A DNA stretch of 64,000 nt from Nocardiopsis alborubida (GTDB taxonomy: Bacteria; Actinomycetota; Actinomycetes; Streptosporangiales; Streptosporangiaceae): assembly GCF_012396365.1 (NCBI RefSeq), contig NZ_JAAXPG010000005.1:1-64000 (forward strand). The letters run 5' to 3'. A program made the position numbers and the translations under genes. Positions 36,710 to 46,562 of the stretch are shown piece after piece. The notes below the pieces were generated by a model, which was not told the DNA's origin, did no database searches, and saw only the letters and a program-made list of their open reading frames with translations. Position 1 is the first letter of the stretch; the number at the start of each line of letters is the position of its first letter.

Positions 36710-38611
36710 TTGACCTCCCCCACCCCACAGACCGCTCCTCCCTTCGACCGGAAGCGGCTTCCCCCCGGCGTGGAACCGCCCGCCGCGGCCGACCCCGAGC
36801 GCATCGGCGGCTACAGCGTGGTCGGCCGCGTCGGCGCGGGCGGCATGGGGGCCGTCTACGCGGGTTTGGCCTCGGACGGCGGCTGCGCCGCGGTCAAGGT
36901 CGTCCACGCCCACTTCGCCGCCGACCCCGAGTTCCGGGCCCGGTTCGCCCGCGAGGTGGAGATGGTCAGGCGGGTGCGCGCCGCCTGCGCGCCCGCTTTC
37001 CTGGACGCCGACGCGCGGGCGGAGACGCCGTGGCTGGCCACCGAGTACGTGCCCGGCCTGACCCTGCGCCAGCACGTACGGCGGCACGGGCCGCTCTCCG
37101 GGGGCGTCCTGCTCGCCCTGGCGGTCGGCCTCGCCGAGGCGCTCACCGCGATCCACGCGGCGGGCGTGGTGCACCGCGACCTCAAGCCCGGCAACGTCAT
37201 CCTGTCCCCGAGCGGCCCGAAGGTGCTCGACTTCGGGATCGCCCGCGCGGTGGAGGGCACCGCGCTCACCCGCACCGGCGGCCTGTTCGGCACCCCGGGG
37301 TGGGTGGCTCCGGAGCAGTACGAGGGGCAGGCCGCCAGCGACCGGTCCGACATGTTCGCCTGGGCGGGTCTGGTCGCCTTCGCCGCCACCGGCCGCGACC
37401 CCTTCGGCCGGGAGTCCGCCGAGGTGGTCTCCCACCGGGTCCGCAACGGCGAGCCGGACCTGGACGGGGTGCCGCCCGAGCTCATGGACCCGGTGCGGCG
37501 GGCGTTCGACAAGGACCCCGGACGCAGGCCCCCGGCGGCCGAGGCGGTCACCGCGCTCACCTCCGGCTGGAACGCCACCCGGATCCAGCCGCTCCAGGGC
37601 GACCCGGTGACCGAGGTCGTCCCCGGCCTGCTCGCCACCGAGTGGCGCGGCGTGGAGGCTCCCGCGCCCCGCCGGGTGCGCCGGTCAGGCCGGGCGCCGC
37701 TGCTCGCGGCCACCGCGGCCGTCCTGGTCGCCGCGCTGGTCGGCACCTGGCTGGTCGTGCGCCCCGAGGACGGCCGGGAGGCCGCCGACGGGGGAACCGC
37801 CGACGGCGGCACCGTCACCGGGGACGACGCGGGCTCGGGCGCGGGCGCGGCGGACGGCGGGGGGCCCGCGGTGCGGACCGATCCCGAGAACACGGAGGCG
37901 GTGGTGGGCGAGGCCGTCGAGCTGGCCCTCGGCGCGTCGAGCTTCACGGCCTACTCCGCGACGAGGGAAGCCGAGATGGCCACGGGGAGCACGACCAGCT
38001 ACTCCTACACCGAGGACCCCGAACCCAGGTACTTCCAGAGCGTCTACGCGGGACCGGCCACCTTCGTCACCCTGGAGGTCGGCGAGGGGCCCGAGGACGT
38101 CCTGGCCCGCACGGACTCCAACCTGGTCGGGGTGGTCGAGGGCGCGTACTACCGTCCCGGGCCGGAGGAGCTGGAGGACGGGCCCCGGGCGGGCTGGACG
38201 TCCACCGTGGAGTCCCTCCGGGCCGTCCTCGGCGAGGGGAGCCAGGTCAGCTACCAGGGGGAGTCGGCGCCGCCCGTCACCGACTACCCCGAGGACATGA
38301 CCGAGGGCATCGACCTGAGCGGACGCACGGGACACCACTACACCGGAACCCACATCGGGGAGGCGGCCCTGGCCCCGGGCCAGGAGACGGAGCTCACCTT
38401 CGACCTGTGGATCGGCGAGGACGGCTACCCGCAGCACTTCCAGACCTACGAGTCCTCGGAGGAGGAGGGCGTCAACGGCGCCTTCGTGACCGGGTACTCC
38501 ACGGTCGCCGGCTTCTTCCAGTTCAACGGACCCGTGGAGATCGAGGTGCCCGAGGAGTCGGAGATCGCCGCCAGTCAGGAGGAGGCGGCCCCGCAGACCG
38601 GGACCGGCTGA
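36710..38611 (+). CDS. Membrane Ser/Thr protein kinase 2
   Basis: The 633-aa protein starts at TTG 36710 behind AGGAAGG. Its kinase domain is collinear with kinase 1 (VGAGGMGAVY, Lys63, HRDLKPGN, DFG, GTPGWVAPEQ) and clearly duplicated from a common ancestor. One membrane helix lies at about 329-350. The extracellular domain of about 260 residues is unrelated to that of kinase 1. It has a LppX/LprG-like flavour (ASSFTAYSATREAEMATGST; SYTEDPEPRYFQS), a lipoprotein-type fold seen in actinobacterial sensors. That resemblance is by eye. Confidence 0.92.
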   Translation: MTSPTPQTAPPFDRKRLPPGVEPPAAADPERIGGYSVVGRVGAGGMGAVYAGLASDGGCAAVKVVHAHFAADPEFRARFAREVEMVRRVRAACAPAFLDADARAETPWLATEYVPGLTLRQHVRRHGPLSGGVLLALAVGLAEALTAIHAAGVVHRDLKPGNVILSPSGPKVLDFGIARAVEGTALTRTGGLFGTPGWVAPEQYEGQAASDRSDMFAWAGLVAFAATGRDPFGRESAEVVSHRVRNGEPDLDGVPPELMDPVRRAFDKDPGRRPPAAEAVTALTSGWNATRIQPLQGDPVTEVVPGLLATEWRGVEAPAPRRVRRSGRAPLLAATAAVLVAALVGTWLVVRPEDGREAADGGTADGGTVTGDDAGSGAGAADGGGPAVRTDPENTEAVVGEAVELALGASSFTAYSATREAEMATGSTTSYSYTEDPEPRYFQSVYAGPATFVTLEVGEGPEDVLARTDSNLVGVVEGAYYRPGPEELEDGPRAGWTSTVESLRAVLGEGSQVSYQGESAPPVTDYPEDMTEGIDLSGRTGHHYTGTHIGEAALAPGQETELTFDLWIGEDGYPQHFQTYESSEEEGVNGAFVTGYSTVAGFFQFNGPVEIEVPEESEIAASQEEAAPQTGTG

Positions 38612-38731
38612 CCGCCGCGCCGCGCGCGGGCGTCCGCGAGGGCCCCGGGGAGGGGTCCGAGGACGGCCGCGCCGTCGCGTCCCGCCCCGGAGCCGCGCCG
38701 GCCCGCGCGCGGCACCGGGGCGGGACGGGCG

Positions 38732-40930
38732 CTACCCCTCGCCCCGGAGGTTCTCCTTGAGGAACTCCACCTGGAGCAGCATCAGGTTCTCCGCGACCGT
38801 GGGGTCCGAGGGCGAGTGCGTCACCCCCGACAGCGGCAGCACCGTGTGCGGGCGCCCCGCCGCCATCAGCGCCGACGACATCCGCTGCGTGTGCGCGAAG
38901 GCCACGTTGTCGTCCGCCAGGCCGTGGATCATCATCAGCGGGCGCTCCAGCTTGGCCGCCTCCGCCAGCAGCGAGCTGCGCCCGTAGGCCTCCGGCTCGC
39001 CCTCGGGGGTGCCCAGGTAGCGCTCGGTGTAGTGGGTGTCGTACAGCGCCCAGTCGATGACCGGCGCGCCCGCGACCGCCGCGTGGAACACGTCCGGGCG
39101 GCGCAGCACCGCCAGTGCCGCCAGGTACCCGCCGAACGACCAGCCGTGGATGCCCACCCGCGACACGTCCAGGCAGTCGAACCGCTCCGCCGCGTCCTCC
39201 AGTGCCGCCACCTGGTCCTCCAGGACCGGCGCGGCCAGGTCGAGGTGGACGCTCTGCTCCCACTCCACCCCGAGGCCCGGTGTGCCCCGGCCGTCCGCGA
39301 TGAGCACCGCGAACCCCTGTTCGGCGTACCACTGGGCGGTCAGGTACGCCCCGCGCGCGTTGAGCACCCGCTGGGCGTGCGGGCCGCCGTAGGGCGCCAT
39401 CAGCACCGGCAGGGGGCGCAGCTCCTCCCGGTACCAGGACGGCAGCACCAGGGCGCTCGGGATCCGGCGCTCACCGGCGCGCCAGAACTCCACACGCGGT
39501 TCCGGCAGGTCCGGGGCCTCGGCCAGGCTCTCGATCTCGGAGCAGGACCGGCGCGTCTCGGTGCTGGCGCCGCGCAGCACCACCGTGTGCGCGCCCGGGA
39601 AGTCCATCGACCGGTGCTGCACCACCAGCGTGTCGCCGCGCAGCCGTCCCGAGCGCAGGCCGCTGTGCGCGCCCGAGTCCGCGGACCTGCTGCACCCGTG
39701 CCCGGGCACCTCCACCGGCGCGGCCAGGCCCGTGCCCAGCTCGACCAGCCACAGCGACACGTCGCCGGGGCTCCCCGCGGGCGATCCCGAGTACAGGATC
39801 CGGTCGCCGTCCACGTCCACCACGCCGCGCACGTACACGTCCGCGGGGCTGACCGGGGCGTCGCCGACGTAGACCCGGCGCTCGCCCCCGGCCTCGCGGC
39901 CGATCCACACCAGGTCGCCCGTACCGGTGAAGGCGGGCACGCCCGGCATCAGCTCGACCCACACGCCGTCGGACTCGGTGCGCGACTCCACCACCAGACC
40001 GGTCGCGGGGTCGGCGCTGAACAGGGTCAGCGTGCGCTGGTCGCGGCTCTGCGCGGTGAACACCACGGTCGGCGTGCCGTCCGGCCCGGTCGTCCAGCCG
40101 ACCGTCGCCAGGTAGGGCAGGGCCTCGCGGTCCCACTCCACCCAGGCCGGTTCGGGCCGCTCGCCCCCGCGCGGGCCGACCGGGAACACGGCCAGGCGCA
40201 CGTCGGCGTTGGCGCCGCCCGCGGGCGGGTAGCGCAGGGCCGTCGGCTCCTGGCCGGGGCTGCCGGGGTCGGAGACGTACCAGGTGTTCACCCCGGACTC
40301 GTCCACGCGCGCGACGGCGAGCGCGGAGCCGTCCGGCGCCCACCAGAAGCCCCGGTAGCGTCCCATCTCCTCGGCTGCCACCAGCTCGGCCAGGCCCCAG
40401 GTGACGTCGGGGCCGTCCGGTTCGACCACCGGGCGGTCGCCGTGGTCCGGTTCGGCGGCGGCGATGTCCAGGACGCGCACCGCGCCGCCGCTGACGTAGG
40501 CGACCCGGTCGCCCGCCGGGCTGATGCGCGGGTCCACGACGGGGGTGGCGGCGGGCAGCTCGCGCGGAGCGGGGTCGTCGCCGACCAGGTCGACGTAGAA
40601 CAGCCGCCCGGACAGGGCGAACACCGCGCGGGTGAACGCCTCGTCCACCGAGTACGACACGATCCCGCCGCCGCTCTCGCGCAGCCGCTCGCGGCGGGCC
40701 CGCTCCTCGGGCGGGAGGTTCTCGTCGTCGGCGCCCAGGGACCGGGGGTCGGCGACCACCGTGTCCGTTCCCGCCCCCTCCGTGTCGTGCACCCACAGGC
40801 AGGTGGCCTTGTCCACTCCGTCGCGCCCCCGGAGGAAGGCGACGCGCCGTCCGTCCGGCGAGATCTGGAACGCGCGGGGGACACCGATCGAGAAGCGCTG
40901 CGTGCGGGCCTGTTGGCGAGGAAAGCTCAT
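38732..40930 (-). CDS. S9 family prolyl oligopeptidase/dipeptidyl peptidase IV-like serine peptidase
   Basis: The 732-aa protein has an N-terminal beta-propeller (about 20-480, with WD-like [12 protein letters not shown] and [13 protein letters not shown] blades). A C-terminal alpha/beta hydrolase follows with the catalytic GWSFGGYLA Ser, the Asp of IHGLADDNV and the His of SGVTHSP. The propeller motif [17 protein letters not shown] matches the DPP IV subgroup, whose double-Glu reads EE here. It releases dipeptides or short peptides after Pro or Ala in relatives. No signal peptide was seen, so a cytosolic enzyme is likely. Confidence 0.93.
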   Translation of the reverse strand: MSFPRQQARTQRFSIGVPRAFQISPDGRRVAFLRGRDGVDKATCLWVHDTEGAGTDTVVADPRSLGADDENLPPEERARRERLRESGGGIVSYSVDEAFTRAVFALSGRLFYVDLVGDDPAPRELPAATPVVDPRISPAGDRVAYVSGGAVRVLDIAAAEPDHGDRPVVEPDGPDVTWGLAELVAAEEMGRYRGFWWAPDGSALAVARVDESGVNTWYVSDPGSPGQEPTALRYPPAGGANADVRLAVFPVGPRGGERPEPAWVEWDREALPYLATVGWTTGPDGTPTVVFTAQSRDQRTLTLFSADPATGLVVESRTESDGVWVELMPGVPAFTGTGDLVWIGREAGGERRVYVGDAPVSPADVYVRGVVDVDGDRILYSGSPAGSPGDVSLWLVELGTGLAAPVEVPGHGCSRSADSGAHSGLRSGRLRGDTLVVQHRSMDFPGAHTVVLRGASTETRRSCSEIESLAEAPDLPEPRVEFWRAGERRIPSALVLPSWYREELRPLPVLMAPYGGPHAQRVLNARGAYLTAQWYAEQGFAVLIADGRGTPGLGVEWEQSVHLDLAAPVLEDQVAALEDAAERFDCLDVSRVGIHGWSFGGYLAALAVLRRPDVFHAAVAGAPVIDWALYDTHYTERYLGTPEGEPEAYGRSSLLAEAAKLERPLMMIHGLADDNVAFAHTQRMSSALMAAGRPHTVLPLSGVTHSPSDPTVAENLMLLQVEFLKENLRGEG

Positions 40931-41047
40931 AGGCCGATTGTGTCCCATGCCGCGCCCGTCCGGGGAGCCGGTCGGCGGCCCGACGCCCCTCCGTGGAGTG
41001 TGCGATGCGGGAGGTGGCGTGCGGATGCGACCGGTATCGTTCGCTAC

Positions 41048-41914
41048 GTGACTGACAGGCGACTGATGATGGTGCACGCGCACCCCGACGACGAGAGCAT
41101 CGTCACCGGAGCCACCCTGGCCAAGTACGCGGCCGAGGGGGCCGGTGTGACCCTGGTGACCTGCACGCTGGGGGAGGAGGGCGAGGTCATCCCCGAGGAC
41201 CTCGCGCACCTGGCCTCCGACCGCGAGGGCACCCTCGGAGAGCACCGGATCGGCGAGCTGGACAAGGCCTGTCTGGCCCTCGGCGTCCGCGACCACCGCC
41301 TCCTGGGCGGACCCGGCCGCTACCGGGACTCGGGGATGATGGGCGCGCCGACCAACGAGCACCCCCGGGCGTTCTGGGGCGCGGACGTGGAGGAGGCCGC
41401 CGCGCTCCTGGCGGAGGTCATCCGCGAGGTCCGCCCGCACGTGCTGGTCAGCTACGACGAGCACGGCGGCTACGGCCACCCCGACCACATCCAGGCGCAC
41501 AGGGTCGCCCGGCGGGCCTTCCTCCGGGCCGGGGAGCGGGCCGTGCCCGGCACGCCCTGGCAGGTCCGCAAGCTCTACGCGATCGCCCAGCCGGTCTCGC
41601 GCATCGAGGAGTCCATCGCGCGGCTGAGCGAGGAGTCCGGTTCCTTCACCCCGCCCGCCCGGGTGTCCGACATCGCCCGGGGCACCCCCGAGACGGCGGT
41701 GACCACCCGCGTGGACGCCAGCGACCACTGGGCGGCCAAGGCGCTCGCGATGCGCGCCCACTCCACCCAGATCACGGTGGAGGGCGAGCGCTTCGCCCTG
41801 TCCAACGGCATCGCCCAGGAGATCGACGCCGTGGAGTACTTCACCCTGCTGGCGGGGCCGACGCCGCGCACCCACCACGGCGGGTACGAGACCGACCTGT
41901 TCGCGGGGCTGTGA
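41048..41914 (+). CDS. mshB: GlcNAc-inositol deacetylase of mycothiol biosynthesis
   Basis: The 288-aa LmbE/PIG-L-fold zinc hydrolase starts at GTG 41048. The zinc and catalytic motif is AHPDDES (His12, Asp14/15) with the third ligand in [34 protein letters not shown] is characteristic of MshB and Mca. It removes acetate from GlcNAc-Ins to give GlcN-Ins, the second committed step to mycothiol, the actinobacterial thiol. Size and the following DUF6113 gene favour MshB over the conjugate amidase Mca. Confidence 0.9.
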   Translation: MTDRRLMMVHAHPDDESIVTGATLAKYAAEGAGVTLVTCTLGEEGEVIPEDLAHLASDREGTLGEHRIGELDKACLALGVRDHRLLGGPGRYRDSGMMGAPTNEHPRAFWGADVEEAAALLAEVIREVRPHVLVSYDEHGGYGHPDHIQAHRVARRAFLRAGERAVPGTPWQVRKLYAIAQPVSRIEESIARLSEESGSFTPPARVSDIARGTPETAVTTRVDASDHWAAKALAMRAHSTQITVEGERFALSNGIAQEIDAVEYFTLLAGPTPRTHHGGYETDLFAGL

Positions 41915-41951
41915 CCGCGACCGGTGGTACCGAGCGTCTACCCTCGTCGCT

Positions 41952-42452
41952 GTGACCACCACACCTGAGACCGCCGCGCCCGCCGAGGGCGAGTCCTCCG
42001 CCGGGTTCCTGTCGCCGGTGCTGACCGGGACGACCTTCGTGGTCCTGCTGCTGCTCGGCGCCGCCGTGGGCATGCTCGGCACCACCGGCGCGGGCTGGCT
42101 GACCCTCTACTGGGGCGCGGGCGCGGCGGTCCGGGCCGCGAGCGCGGTCGGGCTGCTGGCCTTCCTGGCGCTGCTGTACGGCGCGTGCCGCCTGTGCGCG
42201 TGGGGCAGCCGCCGCACCTCGGGGGCGGTGGCCTTCGCGGTCGGTTACCTGGCCGCGCTGATAGGGACGGTCGGCTACATGCCCGGCGGCGACATCGTGC
42301 TCACGAACCACATCATGCACAACGCCTACCTCTTCGGGGTGATGCTGGTGCTGGTGGTCGCCGTGATCCGCAGCTGGTCCTTCGTCCCGCCGCCCGGTCC
42401 CCCGAGGGGCGAGGCGCCCGGGAGCGACGCGCGGTCCGCGGACGGGGGCTGA
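41952..42452 (+). CDS. DUF6113-like membrane protein
   Basis: The 166-aa protein has four hydrophobic segments (SPVLTGTTFVVLLLLGAAVG; ASAVGLLAFLALLYGACRL; AVAFAVGYLAALIGTVGYM; NAYLFGVMLVLVVAVI) and a short Pro-rich tail. The same kind of protein follows mshB in Streptomyces. GTG 41952 lies 38 bases after the mshB stop, so cotranscription is likely. Function is unknown. Confidence 0.8.
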   Translation: MTTTPETAAPAEGESSAGFLSPVLTGTTFVVLLLLGAAVGMLGTTGAGWLTLYWGAGAAVRAASAVGLLAFLALLYGACRLCAWGSRRTSGAVAFAVGYLAALIGTVGYMPGGDIVLTNHIMHNAYLFGVMLVLVVAVIRSWSFVPPPGPPRGEAPGSDARSADGG

Positions 42453-42527
42453 CGGGGGACGCGGCCCTCCGAGCGGGCGCGGCCCTGGCGAGAGGGCTAG
42501 GACCGCGGCCCGAGAACCCGCCCCCGC

Positions 42528-42607
42528 GCCGTGATCTCGTACCCGTAGCGAGGTTCGAGCGCCGACATCGGCTACAAGTACAAGAAGCGTCACCCCAGGT
42601 CAGGGCC
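42528..42607 (-). repeat. Dispersed hairpin element, copy C (degenerate)
   Basis: Orientation is opposite to copies A and B. The core arms TCTCGTACCCGTAGC (42536-42550) and GCTACAAGTACAAGA (42571-42585) pair with three differences, all of which are G-U wobbles in minus-strand RNA. The flank CCCCAGGTCAGGGCC is shared with copy D. It lies between converging genes. Confidence 0.85.
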
Positions 42608-42677
42608 CTTGCGTCACACCAGCAACGGTTCCGGTCAGACCGGACCCGGAACCTGCCGGTGGACGCTGAGACGCGGG

Positions 42678-43760
42678 TCAGGCCCAGAACTGGAGGAGCA
42701 GCTCGCCGTAGAAGGCGACGCCGCTGAACACCGGATTGGGCAGCACCAGGTCGAACAGGCCGTACACCGCGTTCACCAGCAGGTCGTTCAGGCCGGGGAA
42801 CCACAGGACCGCGAACACGGCCACCGAGCCGAACAGCGCGTTGACGCGGGCCGCGGTGACCCAGTCGCCGCGCTGCCAGGCGGCCAGCACCTCGAAGCCG
42901 TCCAGGCCGGGAACCGGCAGCAGGTTGATCACGGCGGCCGTCAGGTTCGCGAAGCACAGGAAGGCCATCGCCGAGATCGCCCAGTTGGTGGTGTCGTTGC
43001 CCGGGGGCACCAGGACGGACACGGTGATCGCGAACGCGGCGGACACCAGGAGGCTGGCCAGCGGTCCGGCGAGCGCCACCAGGACGCGGCGGCCCCGGGA
43101 CGGGATGCGGTCCCAGTCCACGTAGGTGGGCGGACCGGTCATGCCGAAGGCGCCCAGGCCCAGGTAGGCCGAGGGCAGGACCAGCCCGGCGAAGGCCTGC
43201 CGGTAGGCGAACGGGTTGAGCCGCAGGTAGGCGCTGCCGCGCAGGGACCGGTCACCGGCCAGGTAGGCGGCGAGCGCGTGCGCGAACTCGTGGACGGCCA
43301 GGGAGACGATCCAGCCGAGCAGGATGAACACCGGCGGGACCAGCGGGGTGACGCTGGTGCCCTCGGCGACCCACTCCAGCTCCGCGGCGGTCCACGACAG
43401 CCAGCCCGCGAACCCCGCCAGGCCCAGTAGCAGCACGAACACCGGGCTGGGCAGGAAGTCCGCCCAGCTCTCGGGGCGCGGGGCGGCGGGGCCGCCCCCG
43501 GAGGCGGCGTCCTCGGAGGCGGCGTCCCCGGAGGCGTCCGGCCGCACGGGCGAGGGGTCTGAGGCCTTCGTCCTCACGGTGTCCCGTGATCGGGAGCCGG
43601 TACCGGAGCCCTCGACGCTGCCGGGGCCGTCGGTGTCCTCCTCCAGGTCCGGCCGGTTGAGGGCGTCCTCGGGCATCTGCTCCCACGGGTCGGCGACTGC
43701 CCCGCCGGCCTCGGGCACGTCGGTCGTCTCCGCCTTGCGCGGCGGCTCGGGCGAGGGCAT
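42678..43760 (-). CDS. Site-2 protease-like zinc metalloprotease (M50, SpoIVFB type)
   Basis: The 360-aa protein has a 95-residue acidic, Ser/Gly-rich cytosolic head and about six membrane segments. The zinc motif is HEFAH (157-161) in LAVHEFAHALAAYL, and the second motif is NLLPVPGLDGFE with Asp287 as third ligand. These are the marks of intramembrane metalloproteases that cleave regulatory membrane proteins such as anti-sigma factors. The target is unknown; the anti-sigma factor at 58.7 kb is one candidate. ATG 43760 follows AGGAG. Hairpin element C lies past its stop. Confidence 0.88.
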   Translation of the reverse strand: MPSPEPPRKAETTDVPEAGGAVADPWEQMPEDALNRPDLEEDTDGPGSVEGSGTGSRSRDTVRTKASDPSPVRPDASGDAASEDAASGGGPAAPRPESWADFLPSPVFVLLLGLAGFAGWLSWTAAELEWVAEGTSVTPLVPPVFILLGWIVSLAVHEFAHALAAYLAGDRSLRGSAYLRLNPFAYRQAFAGLVLPSAYLGLGAFGMTGPPTYVDWDRIPSRGRRVLVALAGPLASLLVSAAFAITVSVLVPPGNDTTNWAISAMAFLCFANLTAAVINLLPVPGLDGFEVLAAWQRGDWVTAARVNALFGSVAVFAVLWFPGLNDLLVNAVYGLFDLVLPNPVFSGVAFYGELLLQFWA

Positions 43761-43994
43761 GGTGCTCCTGCTGGTCTCGGGTGGTTCGCGCTCCAGGTTA
43801 GGCCCTGACCGGCACCCGTGCGCAGCGGGTGGCCGATGAGGGGCGCAGCCGGAAGGCGGGGTTCCCCCGCACGCGGGCCCCGGGCGCCGAACGCGGCTCC
43901 CGGCCGCGCCGCGACCGCCCGTCGCACCACGCCTGCCGGTCACGCCACGGTCTCACCGGGGGCACCGGAACCCCGGCCGCAGCACGTGTGCCGG

Positions 43995-45356
43995 TCACAC
44001 CACGGCCCGGGGAGCCACCGCCGACTGGTGCAGGCAGGCGATCGCGAACGCCCGCCCCGGGGCGGTCAGCTCCCGGCGCCCGGCACCGTCGTCGTCGGTG
44101 AGCAGGCCCAGGGTCTCCAGCAGCCAGCTCACCGCCATCACCAGCGCGCGCACCTGGTCCGAGGCGGCCTCCGCGGTGCGCCGGTGCGACGCGGCGTGCC
44201 TGCCCGAGGGTGCCGGAGGCTCCACCGGCACCCACCCCGACTCGGTCAGCGCCCTCTCGGCCGCCTCCACGTCCGACTCGCCGCGCCGCGCGTGTGAGCC
44301 GCTGCCCTGCGGAGTACGCGCCAGCAGCATGCCCAGCAGCGTCTCCGCCGCGGCCTGGTCCAGCCCCCCGGTACGGCACAGGGTCTCGGTGGCCGCCTGC
44401 CACAGCGCCTCGGGATCCTCCCGCAGTTGGCGCCCGCGCCGCGTCAGGACCAGGCGGCGGCCCGACCGGCGCACCGCGCGCATCCCCCGCAGAGCCTGGT
44501 GCAGGGCGATCAGCTGGGTGGCGTCGGTCTCGCTGCGAGGCGGCTCGGGTGTGGTCCGCCAGCCGAAGTCCTCGCACATCTGGCGCACCACGCCCGGCGA
44601 GATGTAACCGATCTGGGTGAGCGCGATCCCCTCCGCGGCCAGGTCCAGCAGCCGCTGGAGCGGCGCCATCGCGGCCTCGGCGCCGCGCGGCACGTCGGCG
44701 CCCGCGATGATCTGGCCCACCAGCGGCCACAGGCGCTGGCGGTGCGGATGCGCGGACGAGCTCAGCCAGGCCCGCACCCGCTCCTCGCGTATCCGGTCCA
44801 GGTGGCTCAGCCCCCGGTTGTCCGGCTGGGTGAGGAACGACCGCGCGAACCGCTCCTGGGCGGGCCGCCACCCGCGCTTGCCGGGGCGCACGTCGCCCAG
44901 GGTGATCGCCAGCTCCAGCGCCGACGCGGTCTCGTCGCGGGCCACGATCTCGGCGTCGCCGACCGCCGTCCCCCAGGTCAGCTCGGGCAGGTCCGGCGGC
45001 TCCACGCCCGACTCCCACATGAGCCGCTCGTACATCGCCAGGCCCGCTGCGTGGTCCCCGCTGTAGACGGTGAGCAGGGTCGCGGTCTCCGGCGCCGAGC
45101 AGATCTGCGCGTACCGGTGCAGCTGGAGGAGGGCGAAGAGGTTGCCGAGGGCGCGGACCGCGAACAGCTGGTCCTCGGCGGAGTCGTGGAAGCGGACCGG
45201 TAGCTCGAACCAGCAGAACCGCTGGACGGCGTGCTGGTTGAGCCTCTCGATCTCCTGCTCCGGAGCGAGCGTGTCCAGGGCCGACCGGGCCATGTCGGCC
45301 GCCCGCTCGTCCCGGCGTGCCAGCTCGGCGAGGGCGGACGCTACTGCTTCGCGCAT
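43995..45356 (-). CDS. Large hypothetical protein, possible winged-helix C-terminus
   Basis: The 453-aa soluble helical protein was not recognised. The N-terminal 220 residues carry long helices with several aromatic and charged patches (VQRFCWFELPVRFHD). From about residue 245 there are repeated helix-turn-helix-like segments (EGIALTQIGYISPGVVRQMC, then SGRRLVLTRRGRQLREDPE), which look like winged-helix strands. Codon usage is typical and the start ATG 45356 is in a clear high-GC3 frame, so the gene is real. Regulator or scaffold roles are both open. Confidence 0.7.
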   Translation of the reverse strand: MREAVASALAELARRDERAADMARSALDTLAPEQEIERLNQHAVQRFCWFELPVRFHDSAEDQLFAVRALGNLFALLQLHRYAQICSAPETATLLTVYSGDHAAGLAMYERLMWESGVEPPDLPELTWGTAVGDAEIVARDETASALELAITLGDVRPGKRGWRPAQERFARSFLTQPDNRGLSHLDRIREERVRAWLSSSAHPHRQRLWPLVGQIIAGADVPRGAEAAMAPLQRLLDLAAEGIALTQIGYISPGVVRQMCEDFGWRTTPEPPRSETDATQLIALHQALRGMRAVRRSGRRLVLTRRGRQLREDPEALWQAATETLCRTGGLDQAAAETLLGMLLARTPQGSGSHARRGESDVEAAERALTESGWVPVEPPAPSGRHAASHRRTAEAASDQVRALVMAVSWLLETLGLLTDDDGAGRRELTAPGRAFAIACLHQSAVAPRAVV

Positions 45357-45591
45357 GACGGGCGCTCACCACCTCCCCGCGTACCGGCGCCCGTTCCGCG
45401 TGGATGTGCCGCCGGGGGGCGCGATGCTTCGTTGTCGGTTCCTCGGCGGGCTGGCTGGACCCGCTGCGGAACTGTGCGTTTTCTACCCCGCAGGGCCCGA
45501 AGAATGCCACTGTCCAGGCGCGACATGTGCGCCCCGCGACGCCCGCCGGGCGGACGCCGCCTCACTTCGTGGAACCCGGAACGCACGGGGT

Positions 45592-45843
45592 TCAGGGCGT
45601 TCGCGGCGGGTTTCCGCCACGGCGGCGAGGGGGTACGGGGGGAACGACCCGGCTCGCGGCGATCGTCGGCTCGGCGACCTCCACCGCGGAGCCGTCACGG
45701 CGGCGCACGGTGAGGACACCGTCGTCCCAGGACTCCACGACACCGACGATATCGGTGAACCCTCCCTCGGGGAGGCGTATTCGTACAGAGACTCGCCGAC
45801 CGATGTCCTCAGGAGAGATCCTGTGGACCAGACGTCCTCCCAT
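45592..45843 (-). CDS. Stand-alone Sm/SH3-like barrel domain protein
   Basis: The 83-aa protein (ISPEDIGRRVSVRIRLPEGG, then FTDIVGVVESWDDGVLTVRR) looks like the small beta-barrel found at the N-terminus of a GNAT protein encoded beside ferredoxin and dapC in Streptomyces. Here the acetyltransferase part is missing. The frame ends at 45592 and no GNAT sequence follows in any frame to 45360. ATG 45843 is taken as start; TTG 45849 is also possible. It may have been trimmed to the accessory domain. Confidence 0.65.
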   Translation of the reverse strand: MGGRLVHRISPEDIGRRVSVRIRLPEGGFTDIVGVVESWDDGVLTVRRRDGSAVEVAEPTIAASRVVPPVPPRRRGGNPPRTP

Positions 45844-46031
45844 GTGCAAGGAAATGCCCCCCGATTGTGCGCTGGGTGTTCTCCGCCGTCATACTAGGAG
45901 TACGACATCTGTGCCAATTGCTTGCAGAGCCCGGGAACAGGGGCAGGGCGCCCGCACGTCGGTCCCGGCCCGGGGTCTGCGAAGATCCCCGCCTCCCCCG
46001 TGGGACGCGGGGGTGAGACAAGGAGTACGAC

Positions 46032-46352
46032 GTGACCTACGTCATCGCGCAGCCCTGTGTTGATGTACTGGACAAGGCGTGCATTGACGAGTGCCCCGTG
46101 GACTGCATCTACGAGGGCGACCGCATGCTCTATATCCACCCGGACGAGTGCGTTGACTGCGGTGCGTGTGAGCCGGTCTGCCCGGTGGAGGCCATCTACT
46201 ACGAGGACGACCTCCCCGAGCAGTGGTCCGACTTCTACAAGGCCAACGTCGACTTCTTCGACGACCTGGGCTCCCCGGGCGGCGCCTCCAAGGTCGGCAA
46301 GATCGACCGCGACCACCCGCTCGTGGCCAAGCTGCCGCCGCAGGCCGAGTAG
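46032..46352 (+). CDS. fdxA: 7Fe ferredoxin
   Basis: The 106-aa protein has Cys at 9, 17, 21, 25 and 40, 43, 46, 50. This is the arrangement of seven-iron ferredoxins with one [3Fe-4S] and one [4Fe-4S] cluster (IAQPCVDVLDKACIDECPVD; CVDCGACEPVCP). A C-terminal extension ends GKIDRDHPLVAKLPP, as in mycobacterial FdxA/FdxC. GTG 46032 follows AAGGAG. It shuttles electrons to cytochrome P450s or other redox enzymes. Linkage to dapC is conserved among actinobacteria. Confidence 0.95.
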   Translation: MTYVIAQPCVDVLDKACIDECPVDCIYEGDRMLYIHPDECVDCGACEPVCPVEAIYYEDDLPEQWSDFYKANVDFFDDLGSPGGASKVGKIDRDHPLVAKLPPQAE

Positions 46353-46463
46353 CCCGGCGGCGCGCCGGGCGGGCCCCGGTGCTCCGAGGCCGGGGAGGAC
46401 ACCCGCGGCACCCCTATGGCGCAGAGGGTGCGCGGCCTCGCGCGGCCCGGCGCGGACGACGTG

Positions 46464-46496
46464 TCGCGCCGACCCCCGTGACGGGGGTCGGCGCGA
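46464..46496 (+). terminator. Terminator between ferredoxin and dapC
   Basis: Two perfect 14-base arms (TCGCGCCGACCCCC and complement) enclose GTGAC and are followed by TTCCTGTG. They lie 112 bases past the ferredoxin stop and may allow partial read-through into dapC. Confidence 0.75.
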
Positions 46497-46562
46497 TTCC
46501 TGTGTGACGTGTGGCCCTGTGTGACCTGTGGCAACAGACCCGACCTGGATGGAGTAAGTGCG

